A DNA stretch of 64,000 nt. Source: Rhodococcus sovatensis. Lineage in GTDB: Bacteria > Actinomycetota > Actinomycetes > Mycobacteriales > Mycobacteriaceae. The first letter of the stretch is position 1. Each line of letters begins with the position of its first letter. Location of the stretch: positions 3,782,001 to 3,846,000 of the forward strand of contig NZ_CP147846.1 in assembly GCF_037327425.1 (NCBI RefSeq), in the 5' to 3' direction. Positions 42,533 to 52,017 of this stretch are shown here, one piece after another. The notes beneath the pieces were generated by a model that did no database searches, had not been told where the DNA came from, and saw only the letters and a program-made list of their open reading frames with translations. The position numbers and the translations under genes are program-made.

Positions 42533-43563
42533 CGGACGATTCCGATCCCGCGCAGAATTCCGATCATGTCGTCGGCTCGTGCCGTCGCACCCTCGACCGA
42601 GACCGAACGGAGTGCGATGTTCGGAGTCGATTGGAAGTACGGGATCAGGCGGTCGCGGAGCAGACTGTTCACCTTGTCCACGTTCATGGGGACCGTCGAG
42701 TCCGCACTGCCGATCGTGACGAGCGCAGGAGCGATGATGCCGACGGCATCGTGCAACTCGTCATACGGTTCGGCGAGCACATCCCCGATATTCTGCGACA
42801 TGTAGCCGAGGGTGAAGATCAAGTGGACGACGCTGAACAGCACCTCGGACAACCCCGATGCGCGAGACGGGCCGACGGTGAGCACTCGATCGACACCGGA
42901 CTGACGCGCCACGATCGTCGTCGAAACGCCCTCCGCTGCTGCAAGAATCCGGTCGATCTCGTCGGTGTTGTCGCCGATGTCCGTCACAGCTGCGCGCGCT
43001 GCAGTGTTCACGGAGTCCAGGACCGCCGGATCCGGTGGGACGGCGGCGTTGAAGTTGTCGACTGCCTCCTGCAGCTGCACGTAGTGCCCTCCTGCTACCA
43101 CGTTCGACAGCCCTCGAAGAACATCTTCGACGTTGTCCGCGGGCACGGTACGTTCGATCGGTATCACATCACCGTCAGTGAGAAAGCCTGCTTCGGTGGG
43201 CATTTCGGTTCCGGAAGATTCAGCAGGCGGTAGGAGCGCGATGTAGATCTCGCCCAGTATCGTCGATTGTCTGAGCTCGGCCCGGGTGTCTTTCGGCAAC
43301 TGCACTGCACTGGAGAGGTCGACAGTGGCGACCGCAGTCGTGCCGACCAGTTCCACCTTCTCGAGGACCCCTGCGTCGACACCATCGACGACGACCTTCG
43401 CTTTACGCGGAAGGTTGAGGACACTGGCGAACTCGATCTCCACGGAATACTGCTCACCTGCAACGTAGCTACCGGGAATCGGCAGGTCTACCGGATCGAG
43501 ACCACACCCGACAAGCACCATGGCCAGCGAAACGCTGCTGATGGTGCTCATCGCGCGCTTCAT
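42529..43563 (-). CDS. mceE: Mce-family lipoprotein, MceE position
   Basis: 344 residues from ATG 43563, overlapping the mceD stop by ATGA. The signal peptide ends in lipobox LVGC (Cys20), as expected for MceE (LprK-type) lipoproteins. The Mce domain follows: YVAGEQYSVEIEFASVLNLP, KVVVDGVDAGVLEKV. A downstream helical region (GSADSTVPMNVDKVNSLLRD) completes it. It likely anchors the transporter to the outer leaflet. Confidence 0.9.
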   Translation of the reverse strand: MKRAMSTISSVSLAMVLVGCGLDPVDLPIPGSYVAGEQYSVEIEFASVLNLPRKAKVVVDGVDAGVLEKVELVGTTAVATVDLSSAVQLPKDTRAELRQSTILGEIYIALLPPAESSGTEMPTEAGFLTDGDVIPIERTVPADNVEDVLRGLSNVVAGGHYVQLQEAVDNFNAAVPPDPAVLDSVNTAARAAVTDIGDNTDEIDRILAAAEGVSTTIVARQSGVDRVLTVGPSRASGLSEVLFSVVHLIFTLGYMSQNIGDVLAEPYDELHDAVGIIAPALVTIGSADSTVPMNVDKVNSLLRDRLIPYFQSTPNIALRSVSVEGATARADDMIGILRGIGIVR

Positions 43564-44666
43564 CGCCACCCCGCCGACCCTAGGATGAGCTGAACGAGGC
43601 CGACATCGATGACGTCCCCGCGTTGCTGGTTCGCCGAGCAGGTGGGCGAGTACTTGTTCAGCAGCGCGCAGATCTCGTTGGGCGAGTTGGTGTCGATCTC
43701 GAATTGTGGGGGGCGGTAGATCAACCGCCCGCTTTGCAGATCGCTGTCGTACATCGTCGTCAAGTTGTCACTGACGGTGGGAACCTGCTCGAGGATGTCC
43801 TTGATGTCACCGATTCTGCCGAGCGCCACGTCCACGACCGGGATCAACTGGTCGGCAAGTCCGTAGACCTTGTCGTCGTACTTGGCGATGGTGCGCACGA
43901 GCGGCGGAATGAAGTCGACCGTCAGCAGCACCGCGCCCCCGAAGGCTTGCGTGAATTCCGACAACGTGATCATGCCGGCCTTCAGATTGTCGAGAAGTTT
44001 GGCCACGTCCGGCCAACTCACTGCGAACGTGTCGATCAAGCCGTCGAGATTGTCGATCAGTCGCCGAACGGTGGTGTCGCGGTCTGCCGGCTCACCGACC
44101 AACTCGGCCAACTGCTTCAGCGCCGCGTTCAACTGCGCACCCGAACCCCGGAACGAACCGTCGACCGACCGTAAGGTGTCCCCGAGGATGTCTTCACGCG
44201 CACCGGTCGCGTCCGCAGGGCCGAGAAGGTCCGACGCCAGTTCCGTGACGGCGTCGAGCGTATCGCTGATCCCGAGTGGGGTTCTGGTTCTGTCCAGGGG
44301 GATACAGCTCGTGCGATCGAACTCGGGACCTTGACGGTACGGCGCGGTGAATTCCACGCGACGATCGGTGACGATCGAACTCGACAGCGTGACCGCCCCT
44401 ACGTCGGCCGGCAACCGAACGCTGTCGTCGACATCCATGGTCACGACCACGGCGTCGCCCGAACTTTCGATTTGCTCGACCGTCCCGACGACGACCCCGA
44501 GCATCGTCACCGAATTCCCCTCGTACAGACCGACGGCATCGGTGAACTCCGCACAGACCGCCGACGTACGAGTAGAGAAGTCGATCACCCCACTTGCCGA
44601 CGCCGCACCCCCCGTCAGCGCAACGATGCCGAGAACCGACACTCCGAGCAACACTGTCTTGCGCAT
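43560..44666 (-). CDS. mceD: Mce-family protein, MceD position
   Basis: 368 residues from ATG 44666 (MRKTVLLGVSVLGIVAL), overlapping the mceC stop. Anchor helix, then the Mce domain AVCAEFTDAVGLYEGNSVTM LGVVVG in two parts and a helical core domain (LLDNLKAGMITLSEFTQAFG). The C-terminus ends SPTCSANQQRGDVIDVGL. Cys pairs (SAVCAEF, RTSCIPL) may form disulfides. Part of the nine-gene operon. Confidence 0.9.
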   Translation of the reverse strand: MRKTVLLGVSVLGIVALTGGAASASGVIDFSTRTSAVCAEFTDAVGLYEGNSVTMLGVVVGTVEQIESSGDAVVVTMDVDDSVRLPADVGAVTLSSSIVTDRRVEFTAPYRQGPEFDRTSCIPLDRTRTPLGISDTLDAVTELASDLLGPADATGAREDILGDTLRSVDGSFRGSGAQLNAALKQLAELVGEPADRDTTVRRLIDNLDGLIDTFAVSWPDVAKLLDNLKAGMITLSEFTQAFGGAVLLTVDFIPPLVRTIAKYDDKVYGLADQLIPVVDVALGRIGDIKDILEQVPTVSDNLTTMYDSDLQSGRLIYRPPQFEIDTNSPNEICALLNKYSPTCSANQQRGDVIDVGLVQLILGSAGWR

Positions 44667-45667
44667 CAGCACGCCCTTTCCGGCAACGGGATGCATACGT
44701 CGATGCCGGCAATCGTGCTCTGCGACTGGTCGATCATCGGTCCATTGCCCTCGCCGAGCAGGGTGGCGAGGGAATCCGAACTCTGTTTCATGGTGGTGAT
44801 CGCCCCGTCGAATTCGCCGAGCCTGGCGAACAGTTTCTGCGTGATCTCCTCCAGCTGAACGATCGACGGCTCCAGCCCCTCCTCGAATGCCATCACCGGC
44901 CGGTGGAACAACAGGAAGAGCCTGTGCAGCAGGTCGAACGCCCCCACCACCTCCTGCCGCTTGCTACCGAATCCTTCGGTGAGAGTGCCGAGTTGGCGGA
45001 CCAGCTCAGTGAGCATCACGCGATCGTCCGACAGCGCACCGACATATTCGTCGGACACGACAAGGCCTTGTTCGAGCTGTTCCGTGCGCCGCGCGATCAC
45101 GTCCGTCAACGACGAAAGATTGTCGACGATGGCACGGGTCGACTCCGGCTGAGTTCCGAGAGCAGCGTCGAGTTCGGCAACTGTCTCCCGCAAGGTACTG
45201 CCGTCGATGTCGCGGACGAGAGGCGTCGATGTCTCGATGACGTCGGAGAGTTCGTACGGGACCTCGGTGTGCTCGAGCGGAATTTCCGTCGAGCCGAGTT
45301 CTTCGTTCCCGACCGATTTCAGGAGTATGTAGTGACCGCCGATGGGCGTCAGCAATTTCACCGTCAGCGTCGAGGCCTCGCCGACGAAGACCTCACGGCT
45401 GACACCGAATTCGATGTCGACGTGGTCTCCCGCCAGCGCGACGGATCGGACCGATCCGACCGATATTCCCGCCACCCTGATCTCGTCACCGGGTTTCACA
45501 CCGGCAGCAGTGGCGAAGTTGGCCGTGTAGGTGCGTTCCCCGAACGGCATTGCGTAGACCGCACCTGCTGCGAGCATCATGACGGTGACCACCGCGACAC
45601 CGACGGATCCCCAGAAGAGATGGGTCTTGTTCTCGGACTGCTCGTCACGTACACCTTTGCGTTTCAT
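44666..45667 (-). CDS. mceC: Mce-family protein, MceC position
   Basis: 333 residues from ATG 45667, overlapping the mceB stop by ATGA. After a cytoplasmic KRKGVRDEQSENKTH leader comes the anchor VGVAVVTVMMLAAGAVYAMP, the Mce domain (TYTANFATAAGVKPGDEIRV AG in two parts, GDHVDIEFGV) and a helical domain. The last residues VCIPLPERAC contain a Cys pair. Confidence 0.9.
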   Translation of the reverse strand: MKRKGVRDEQSENKTHLFWGSVGVAVVTVMMLAAGAVYAMPFGERTYTANFATAAGVKPGDEIRVAGISVGSVRSVALAGDHVDIEFGVSREVFVGEASTLTVKLLTPIGGHYILLKSVGNEELGSTEIPLEHTEVPYELSDVIETSTPLVRDIDGSTLRETVAELDAALGTQPESTRAIVDNLSSLTDVIARRTEQLEQGLVVSDEYVGALSDDRVMLTELVRQLGTLTEGFGSKRQEVVGAFDLLHRLFLLFHRPVMAFEEGLEPSIVQLEEITQKLFARLGEFDGAITTMKQSSDSLATLLGEGNGPMIDQSQSTIAGIDVCIPLPERAC

Positions 45668-46671
45668 CGGCACAACACCAACTTCTGTCCACCGAGAACG
45701 ACGAGACCGATACCCGGAATGTCCTGCTGTCCTCTACTGCACGTGTACGTCTGCGCCGCCGGAGTCGGGATACTTCGATTGAGTCCGGTGAGAAGTCCCG
45801 GCGTCAACGCCAGAATCTCGGTGACCTGTTCGGTCTGAGGCAACAGACGCCGCAGCAGACCATCGATGGGCATGTATCCCCCGTCGTACGCGTCGCGCAG
45901 TCCTTCCGCCAGCCCGACGAGCGGGCCCAACCCATAGTTCGCCTGATCGAGCGCGCCCAGTACTCCGGTCATCTCGGTACTCAGTCGCGATACCAGCCCG
46001 GTCAGTTCCTCGATGAGATCGGCAACCGCGGCCGACTTCCCGCCGATCGTCCCCGATATCTGGCCGAGGTTGTCGATCAGAAGCCCGATGATGGCCTCGC
46101 GTTGCACGGCGAACTGCGTGATGCGGTCTACGTCCCGAAGCACGGGCCCCAGTCCACTGCCGTTCCCCTGGACCATGCGCAACACATTCTCGGCGAACTG
46201 ATTGAGCTGAGCGGCGTCGAGTGTGTCGAATATCGGTTCGAATCCGTTGAACAACGCCGAGATGTCGAACGACGGAATCGTCTGCTCGCGTGCAATGGTG
46301 GCTCCCGCTGCCATGACCGCGCCGGGGTCGCGATCCGTCTGTACCAGTTCGAGATAGCGTTGGCCGAGTAGATTCTGGTAACGAACCGCCGCCTGCGTGC
46401 TGACGAACACCGGCCTGGCATTTTCGACGCTGAACTCGACCCGGGCGAGACCACCGTCGAGTTCGACCGAGGAGACCTTGCCGATCTGCACCCCGGACAT
46501 GCGCACATCGTCACCGACGTACAAGCCGGATGCATCGTCGAACTCGGCAGCGTATGTCGAAGTGGGCCCCGCTACCGGTGTGCGCAGCGCGGCGACGATG
46601 ATCACCGCGCATACTGCAGTGACAGCGATGAAAGCGAGCAGTTTGGCAAGTGGCGCTGCAACTTTGATCAT
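45664..46671 (-). CDS. mceB: Mce-family protein, MceB position
   Basis: 335 residues. Anchor LLAFIAVTAVCAVIIVAAL, Mce domain STYAAEFDDASGLYVGDDVR, MSGVQIGKVSSVELDGG, with NLLGQRYLELVQ typical of the family. The C-terminal part PAAQTYTCSRGQQDIPGIGL VVLGGQKLVLCR (in two pieces) contains a Cys pair. Coupled by ATGA to mceA and mceC. Confidence 0.9.
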   Translation of the reverse strand: MIKVAAPLAKLLAFIAVTAVCAVIIVAALRTPVAGPTSTYAAEFDDASGLYVGDDVRMSGVQIGKVSSVELDGGLARVEFSVENARPVFVSTQAAVRYQNLLGQRYLELVQTDRDPGAVMAAGATIAREQTIPSFDISALFNGFEPIFDTLDAAQLNQFAENVLRMVQGNGSGLGPVLRDVDRITQFAVQREAIIGLLIDNLGQISGTIGGKSAAVADLIEELTGLVSRLSTEMTGVLGALDQANYGLGPLVGLAEGLRDAYDGGYMPIDGLLRRLLPQTEQVTEILALTPGLLTGLNRSIPTPAAQTYTCSRGQQDIPGIGLVVLGGQKLVLCR

Positions 46672-47705
46672 CGCGTAGCTTCCTCGTACGACGCCACCGC
46701 ACCCGCGAGATTGGGCATCGTCCGGACGATCAGATCGAGCTGAAGCTGTGGCTTGCCCTCGACCAGGGGGAAAGCGTCAGCGATCCCGTCGATGACCTCG
46801 GGAACCTTGTCGTAGCTCGGGGCCAGGGTGCCGAGCGATGCGGTGATCGGAACCAACAGATCCAGAACCGTGGACAGCAGTTTCGTGAGGTGTGGGTTGC
46901 CGGTTTTCAACAGATCCCCGATCGGTACCAGCAGCTGGTCGCTGAGTCCGTTGATCGCGTTCAGCGTTCTCGTCCGATCGGCCTGCCCTTCGACGTATGC
47001 GCTCTTGTCCAGGATGTCGATCACCAGATCGAGCACAGGCGGAACCAGATTGTTCAATCCCTCCCCGAGCTCCGCGCCACGATGCAACTTCCAAGCGAGC
47101 GGATCGGTCTGGTGATCGGTGAGCATCTGGGCAGTATCGAAGTACGGCTTCAAGTTTCGGCTCACATCGACCGAGGTGTCTGCAAGTACATCCAGCAAGT
47201 TCTGGACCTGGTCCGAATCGAGAACTTCGGTCAGATCTGCGACGCGCCGGAACACCCCGGTCACTGTCGCTCCACGATTGTCGTCCGCGATCGTCACGGT
47301 GGAGTTGTGCGACAGCGGACGACCGCTTCCATCCGAGACCAATTCGACTGCCGTGGAGCCGAAGACGTTGGACGAAGAAAACTGGGCTTGCATGGTGTCG
47401 GTGAGTTCTCGCGACTGGCTCGGATCGAGCTCCAGGTCGATACGCTGCCGTCCGAATCCGACAGTCTCGATCCGCACTACCGATCCGATCGACACCCCGC
47501 GAAACTTGACCTCGGCGCCGGGAGTCAGTCCGTCCCCGACCGAGGCGGCATCGATGCTCAGCTCGAAGGTCGATTCGAAAGCTCCGCGTGCATACGCGCT
47601 CAGAGTGCACGCGAGCACGACGGCGACCGCAGCGACCGCAATACCGCGCAGGCGGAGCGTAGCGCGACCGGCCGAACGCCCGGTCAGATCATCGAACACA
47701 GCCAT
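46668..47705 (-). CDS. mceA: Mce-family protein, MceA position
   Basis: 345 residues. Anchor LRGIAVAAVAVVLACTLSAY, Mce domain STFELSIDAASVGDGLTPGA, EVKFRGVSIGSVVRIETVGF, SSSNVFGSTAVELV, then a long helical domain with VPPVLDLVIDILDKSAYVEG. It lies 4 bases after yrbEB. Which substrate the operon imports cannot be told: no sterol-degradation genes are adjacent, so equating it with mce4 would be unjustified. Confidence 0.9.
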   Translation of the reverse strand: MAVFDDLTGRSAGRATLRLRGIAVAAVAVVLACTLSAYARGAFESTFELSIDAASVGDGLTPGAEVKFRGVSIGSVVRIETVGFGRQRIDLELDPSQSRELTDTMQAQFSSSNVFGSTAVELVSDGSGRPLSHNSTVTIADDNRGATVTGVFRRVADLTEVLDSDQVQNLLDVLADTSVDVSRNLKPYFDTAQMLTDHQTDPLAWKLHRGAELGEGLNNLVPPVLDLVIDILDKSAYVEGQADRTRTLNAINGLSDQLLVPIGDLLKTGNPHLTKLLSTVLDLLVPITASLGTLAPSYDKVPEVIDGIADAFPLVEGKPQLQLDLIVRTMPNLAGAVASYEEATR

Positions 47706-47709
47706 CGCT

Positions 47710-48582
47710 TTACCCTGAAATCCTTATCCCTGAGTCGAATCCCCACAGCACCAACGTCATGACCGTGTCCAAGACGACCACCGCAACCAGGCTGGCGCGG
47801 ACAGCTCGACCGGAGGCGCGTCCCACGCCTTCGGGTCCGCCTGTTGCGTAGTAGCCCTGATACCCGTGGATGATGATGACGGTGACGACGAAAACGGCGG
47901 CCTTGATCAGCGAGTAGAGCACGTCGACGGGTTGAAGGAATGCGCTGAAGTAGTGGTCGTACGTTCCGGACGATTGCCCACCGACGATTCGTACGACAAC
48001 TGCGCACGAGACGTAACTCAGAATCAACGTCAACAGATAGAGAGGCACGATGGTGACGATCCCGGCGACGACCCGCGTGGTGACGACGAACGGAATCGAC
48101 TGAATTCCCTGGGCCTCCAGAGCGTCGATCTCCTCGGAGATGCGCATGGCACCGATCTCGGCTGTCATTCGACATCCCGCTTGAGTCGCGAATCCGATCG
48201 CCGCGATCATCGGGGCAAGTTCACGGGTACTCGCGTAGGCCGACACGAAACCGGTCAGCGGTTCCATCCCGACCATGCCCAGGGTGTTGAATCCTTCGAT
48301 ACCAACGGATGCGCCCACGGCGACGCCCAACACGACCAGCACGGACACGGTTCCACCGCCGACGATCAACTTGCCACTGCCCCAAGTGATGTCGCTCAAG
48401 ATCAGCAACGTCTGACGCTGGTAGGACCGAATGGTGTGCGGTATCGCAACGAGGACTTTGAAGCAGAACGTGAGTTGATGGCCGAGCATCTCGACTGCAT
48501 TGCCCGGTATTCGACCGACCCGGCGAAGGACGCGAGTCAGTCCGGCGGTGCCATGAACCGTGTATGTCGACGGTGTAGCCAT
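47710..48582 (-). CDS. yrbEB: YrbE/MlaE-family permease B
   Basis: 290-residue MlaE-type permease with five to six helices. Family motifs: REL-PMIAAIGFATQAGCRMTA-type region (ELAPMIAAIGFATQAGCRMT), EIGAMRISEEIDALEAQGI. The first helix follows an amphipathic HQLTFCFKVLVAIPHTIR. The EIGAMRISEEIDAL loop binds the Mkl-type ATPase, which is encoded elsewhere. One base separates it from yrbEA. Confidence 0.92.
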   Translation of the reverse strand: MATPSTYTVHGTAGLTRVLRRVGRIPGNAVEMLGHQLTFCFKVLVAIPHTIRSYQRQTLLILSDITWGSGKLIVGGGTVSVLVVLGVAVGASVGIEGFNTLGMVGMEPLTGFVSAYASTRELAPMIAAIGFATQAGCRMTAEIGAMRISEEIDALEAQGIQSIPFVVTTRVVAGIVTIVPLYLLTLILSYVSCAVVVRIVGGQSSGTYDHYFSAFLQPVDVLYSLIKAAVFVVTVIIIHGYQGYYATGGPEGVGRASGRAVRASLVAVVVLDTVMTLVLWGFDSGIRISG

Positions 48583-48583
48583 C

Positions 48584-49399
48584 TCAGCCCAGCCTCTGCG
48601 GCATGAACATCGCGACCAACTGAGTGACGACGACGTTGACCGCGAACGCAGACACCACTCCCAGCACTACCGCCGCGTTGACCGCGTTGGCGACTCCTCG
48701 CGGCCCGTGCGCGGCGTTCAGTCCCCTGTCGCAGGCGACGACTACGACGATGATGCCGAATATCTCGGCCTTCACCAAGGCGACGATCAAGTCGCCGACC
48801 GACGCGAACGAGGCGAACGAGCTGATGTAGCTGCCCGGTGTTCCGCTCTGAAAGCCGACATTGATGGCGTATCCGGCGGCGAGTCCCATGAAGATGATGA
48901 GGATGCACAGCAGCGGCGCGATCACGATGAATGCCGCCAGTCGCGGAACGACCAGTCGTCGTACCGGATCGATGCCCATGGTGCGCAAAGCATCGATCTC
49001 TTCCCTGATCGTGCGCGCCCCCAGATCCGCTGCAACGGCAGCCCCCGCAGCACCGCCCAGCAGTAACGCAGCAACGATGGGCGCACCCTGCCGGATCACC
49101 CCGAGCCCCCCTGCAGCACCGGCGATCGACGTCGCTCCGATTTGGTCGGTCAGGCTTCCGACTTGGACAGAGACGATGATGCCGAACGGAATCGACACCA
49201 GGACTGCAGGAACGACTGTGACGGTGACGACGAACCAGGCTTGTTCGACGGTGTCGCGCCACGGATGTCGCAGCGTGACGACATCGCGGACGAGGTGAAC
49301 GAAGGCTAGAACGCCCAGTTCCAGCGTCTGACCGAACGAGGCGAATCCACTGGAAACTCCGTCGCTCACGCGTGCGAGCGTCGAAGTCGGCGACGACAA
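48584..49399 (-). CDS. yrbEA: YrbE/MlaE-family permease A
   Basis: 271 residues from TTG 49399, preceded by a G-rich sequence (GGTGGGGA). MlaE-type permease: FGIIVSVQVGSLTDQIGATS, QGAPIVAALLLGGAAGAAVA, ADLGARTIREEIDALRTMGI. It is the first gene of the nine-gene mce operon (about 8.4 kb) and pairs with YrbEB. The promoter should lie in 49400-49570. Confidence 0.9.
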   Translation of the reverse strand: MSSPTSTLARVSDGVSSGFASFGQTLELGVLAFVHLVRDVVTLRHPWRDTVEQAWFVVTVTVVPAVLVSIPFGIIVSVQVGSLTDQIGATSIAGAAGGLGVIRQGAPIVAALLLGGAAGAAVAADLGARTIREEIDALRTMGIDPVRRLVVPRLAAFIVIAPLLCILIIFMGLAAGYAINVGFQSGTPGSYISSFASFASVGDLIVALVKAEIFGIIVVVVACDRGLNAAHGPRGVANAVNAAVVLGVVSAFAVNVVVTQLVAMFMPQRLG

Positions 49400-49576
49400 T
49401 TCCCCACCCCCGGCCTCGTGTGTAGCGCGAGTCCCCCGCGCGCAGGAAAGGGAAATTACCAGCCAGCGGTCAGCCGAGTGACGTTTTCCTCACTTACTGT
49501 GGCTATGAAAAGTCACAGACTTCTACCTGGTCGAATGGGATCGGGCCGGGGGCCGAAGGGCTGCGCAGACGACAAC

Positions 49577-49604
49577 GGCGGCGACCACCGAAGTGGTCGC
49601 CGCC
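49577..49604 (-). terminator. lpdC terminator
   Basis: GGCGGCGACCAC (49577-49588) pairs perfectly over 12 bases with GTGGTCGCCGCC (49593-49604) around the loop CGAA, 15 bases past the lpdC stop. A strong factor-independent type hairpin without a T-run. Confidence 0.88.
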
Positions 49605-49618
49605 GATCGATTCGAAGA

Positions 49619-51022
49619 TCAGAAGTTGATCATGTGTCCTGCGAGGCCGTGGATGGCTTCCTGCAAAGCCTCCGACAGCGTCGGGTGGGTGTGAACGTTG
49701 CGGGCCAACTCGTTGACCGTCAGATCCCACTTCTGGGCCAACGTCAGTTCCGGGAGCAATTCGGAGACGTCGGGTCCGATGAGGTGGCCACCGATGAGCT
49801 CGCCGTACTGCGCGTCGGCAATCAGCTTGACGAAGCCGGTGGCGTCGCCGAGTCCGTGCGCCTTGCCGTTGGCGGCGAACGGGAAGTTCGCAACCTTGAT
49901 CTCGCGGCCTTCGTCCTTAGCCTGCTGCTCGGTCAATCCGAAGCTGGCGACCTGCGGCTGACAGAACGTCGCACGAGGCATCATGCGGTAGTCGTCGATC
50001 GGCAGGGTCTCCGCGCCGCCGATGGTCTCGGCAGCAACGACACCTTGAGCCTCGGCCACGTGAGCGAGCTGAAGTTTGGCCGTGACGTCACCGATTGCGT
50101 AGATGTGTGGGACGTTGGTCTGCATCGTGTTGGTGATACCGATCGCGCCGCGATCGGTGAGCTCGACGCCGGTCTTCTCGAGGCCGAAGCCCTCAACTCG
50201 GGGCGCGAAGCCGACGGACTGCATGACCTTGTCGACGGTAACCGTCTCGGTCTCGCCCGAGGCGTTGTTCTTGATCGCGACAGTGACCTTGGAGCCGTCG
50301 TCGTCGATGCTCTGAACGGCCGCGCCGGTCATGATCTTGACGCCCAGCTTCTTGTACTGCTTCTCGATTTCCTTCGAGACGTCCGCATCCTCGTTGGGGA
50401 GCGCGCGATCGAGGAACTCGACGATGGTGACGTCGACTCCGTAGTTCTTGAGGACGTAGCCGAATTCCATTCCGATGGCGCCCGCGCCGACGATCAGGAT
50501 CGAGCCCGGCAGATCCTTCGTCATGATCTGCTCTTCGTAGGTGACGACGTTCTTGCTCAGCTCGGTGCCGGGCAGCAGCTTGGTGGTGCTGCCGGTCGCG
50601 ATGATCGCGTTGTCGAACGTGAGCGTCTCGGTGCCACCCTTACTCAGCTCCACCTCGATGGTGTTGGCATCGGTGAACGTGCCCTTGCCGTCGTACTCGG
50701 GGATCTTGTTCTTCTTCATCAAGAAGTGAATTCCCTTGACGCGGCCGTCCGCAACCTTGCGGCTGCGATCGAAAGCCGCACCGAAGTCGAAGGATGCTTC
50801 ACCGGAAATACCGAACAGCTTCGCCTCCTTGGTGAAGAGGTGCGCCAGCTCGGCGTTTCGGAGAAGTGCCTTCGAGGGGATGCAGCCGACGTTCAGGCAG
50901 ACACCGCCCCAGTACTTCTTCTCGATGATGGCAGTGCTCAGTCCGAGTTGTGCCGCGCGGATAGCAGCGACGTACCCACCGGGACCGGCTCCGAGGACAA
51001 CGACGTCATAGTGTGAGGTCAC
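49619..51022 (-). CDS. lpdC: dihydrolipoamide dehydrogenase
   Basis: 467 residues from GTG 51022. FAD motif VVVLGAGPGGYVAAIRAAQL, redox disulfide GGVCLNVGCIPSKALL (Cys42, Cys47), NAD motif ILIVGAGAIGMEFGYVL, and the His-Glu pair in HTHPTLSEALQEA. It is the E3 subunit of pyruvate and other 2-oxoacid dehydrogenase complexes and, in mycobacteria, of peroxynitrite defence. In M. tuberculosis the gene (Rv0462) sits next to ramB; here about 38 kb lie between them. Confidence 0.97.
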   Translation of the reverse strand: MTSHYDVVVLGAGPGGYVAAIRAAQLGLSTAIIEKKYWGGVCLNVGCIPSKALLRNAELAHLFTKEAKLFGISGEASFDFGAAFDRSRKVADGRVKGIHFLMKKNKIPEYDGKGTFTDANTIEVELSKGGTETLTFDNAIIATGSTTKLLPGTELSKNVVTYEEQIMTKDLPGSILIVGAGAIGMEFGYVLKNYGVDVTIVEFLDRALPNEDADVSKEIEKQYKKLGVKIMTGAAVQSIDDDGSKVTVAIKNNASGETETVTVDKVMQSVGFAPRVEGFGLEKTGVELTDRGAIGITNTMQTNVPHIYAIGDVTAKLQLAHVAEAQGVVAAETIGGAETLPIDDYRMMPRATFCQPQVASFGLTEQQAKDEGREIKVANFPFAANGKAHGLGDATGFVKLIADAQYGELIGGHLIGPDVSELLPELTLAQKWDLTVNELARNVHTHPTLSEALQEAIHGLAGHMINF

Positions 51023-51075
51023 GATTCACCAGGATAGTCCCGTCCTGAATCCCTGTCTTCAGACGGTCCAGTTAC

Positions 51076-52017
51076 TCACTGGTAGCCTGCCGCGACGCGT
51101 CGGAAGTTTCCGCCGTACACAGCCGAAACAGCGGTCTCGTCGAACCCCCGCTCACGCAGCACCGCCGGCAGTGTGACGACATCCTCGGGCGGAACCCACT
51201 GCAGCGGGCCGTAGCGGGTGTACTCCTCGGAGAACGCCTCCGGATTCGCCGCAAGTTCGGTGTTGAAATCCTCTGCGTCGAACGAGTAGTCGGAGCCGAT
51301 TCCGATGTGGTCGATCCCAAGCAGCTCCACGCCGTACTCGATGTGATCGGCCATCGCCTGCACACGGCGAAGCCCCTCGTCCGGGCCGTTCGCGCCGAGG
51401 AAGATCCCGACGCCGTTGATGCCGACGACTCCCCCGGTCCTCGCGCATTCGATGGCCTGCTCGTCGGTGATGTTGCGCGGATGTCGCCACAGCGCAGCGA
51501 AATTCGAGTGGCTGTAGATCATCGGCCGCTCCGTCGTCGACGCGATGTCGAGGCCGGTGCGGATGGAGCAGTGCGAACCGTCGACGAGCATTCCCGTGCG
51601 GTTCATCTCCTGAACCAGGTCGCGGCCGTACGACGTCAGGCCGGTGTCGTCGACATCGAGGCAGCCGGACCCTGCCGCGTTGGCGTAGTTGTACGTGGGC
51701 AGCATCGACCTGACGCCGAGGTCGTAGAAGTGACGGACGTTGTCGAGGTCGCCCTCGATCGGCCGGGAATCCTCCAGGTCGAAAGCGAGCGTCGTCATGC
51801 CCTGCTCGCCGGGCTCGACCTGCTCGACCATCCGAAATCGACTGTCTGCAAGAGCCTTCCGCCGGAAGTCTTCACACAGCGCCGTGGAGTCTGACTTCGA
51901 GTGCGGCGAGTATCCGACATTGACGGACACGTAGCTCCCCAGCGGATACCTCGCCAGCTCCGCGACGTCGGCCGTCTCGACCAGCGGCAGACAGGAGTGC
52001 TGTTCCCACAGGTTCAT
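51076..52017 (-). CDS. M19-family (membrane dipeptidase-like) peptidase with altered first metal motif
   Basis: 313 residues from ATG 52017, overlapping the GAP gene stop. M19 features: TLAFDLEDSRPI (bridging Glu), GMLVDGSHCSIRTGLDIAS (His), MIYSHSNFAALWRHPRNITD (His), IDHIGIGSDYSFD (Asp). The N-terminal HxD motif, usually DGHNDLP, reads EQHSCLPL here, so the Asp ligand is replaced by Cys9. It may have changed metal binding or another substrate. It lies between lpdC and the GAP protein gene. Confidence 0.88.
   Translation of the reverse strand: MNLWEQHSCLPLVETADVAELARYPLGSYVSVNVGYSPHSKSDSTALCEDFRRKALADSRFRMVEQVEPGEQGMTTLAFDLEDSRPIEGDLDNVRHFYDLGVRSMLPTYNYANAAGSGCLDVDDTGLTSYGRDLVQEMNRTGMLVDGSHCSIRTGLDIASTTERPMIYSHSNFAALWRHPRNITDEQAIECARTGGVVGINGVGIFLGANGPDEGLRRVQAMADHIEYGVELLGIDHIGIGSDYSFDAEDFNTELAANPEAFSEEYTRYGPLQWVPPEDVVTLPAVLRERGFDETAVSAVYGGNFRRVAAGYQ

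Noticed and set aside
41016..49399. Naming the operon mce4 (steroid import)
   Set aside because: No sterol-degradation genes or other mce4 neighbours are present; the sequence alone does not support the class.
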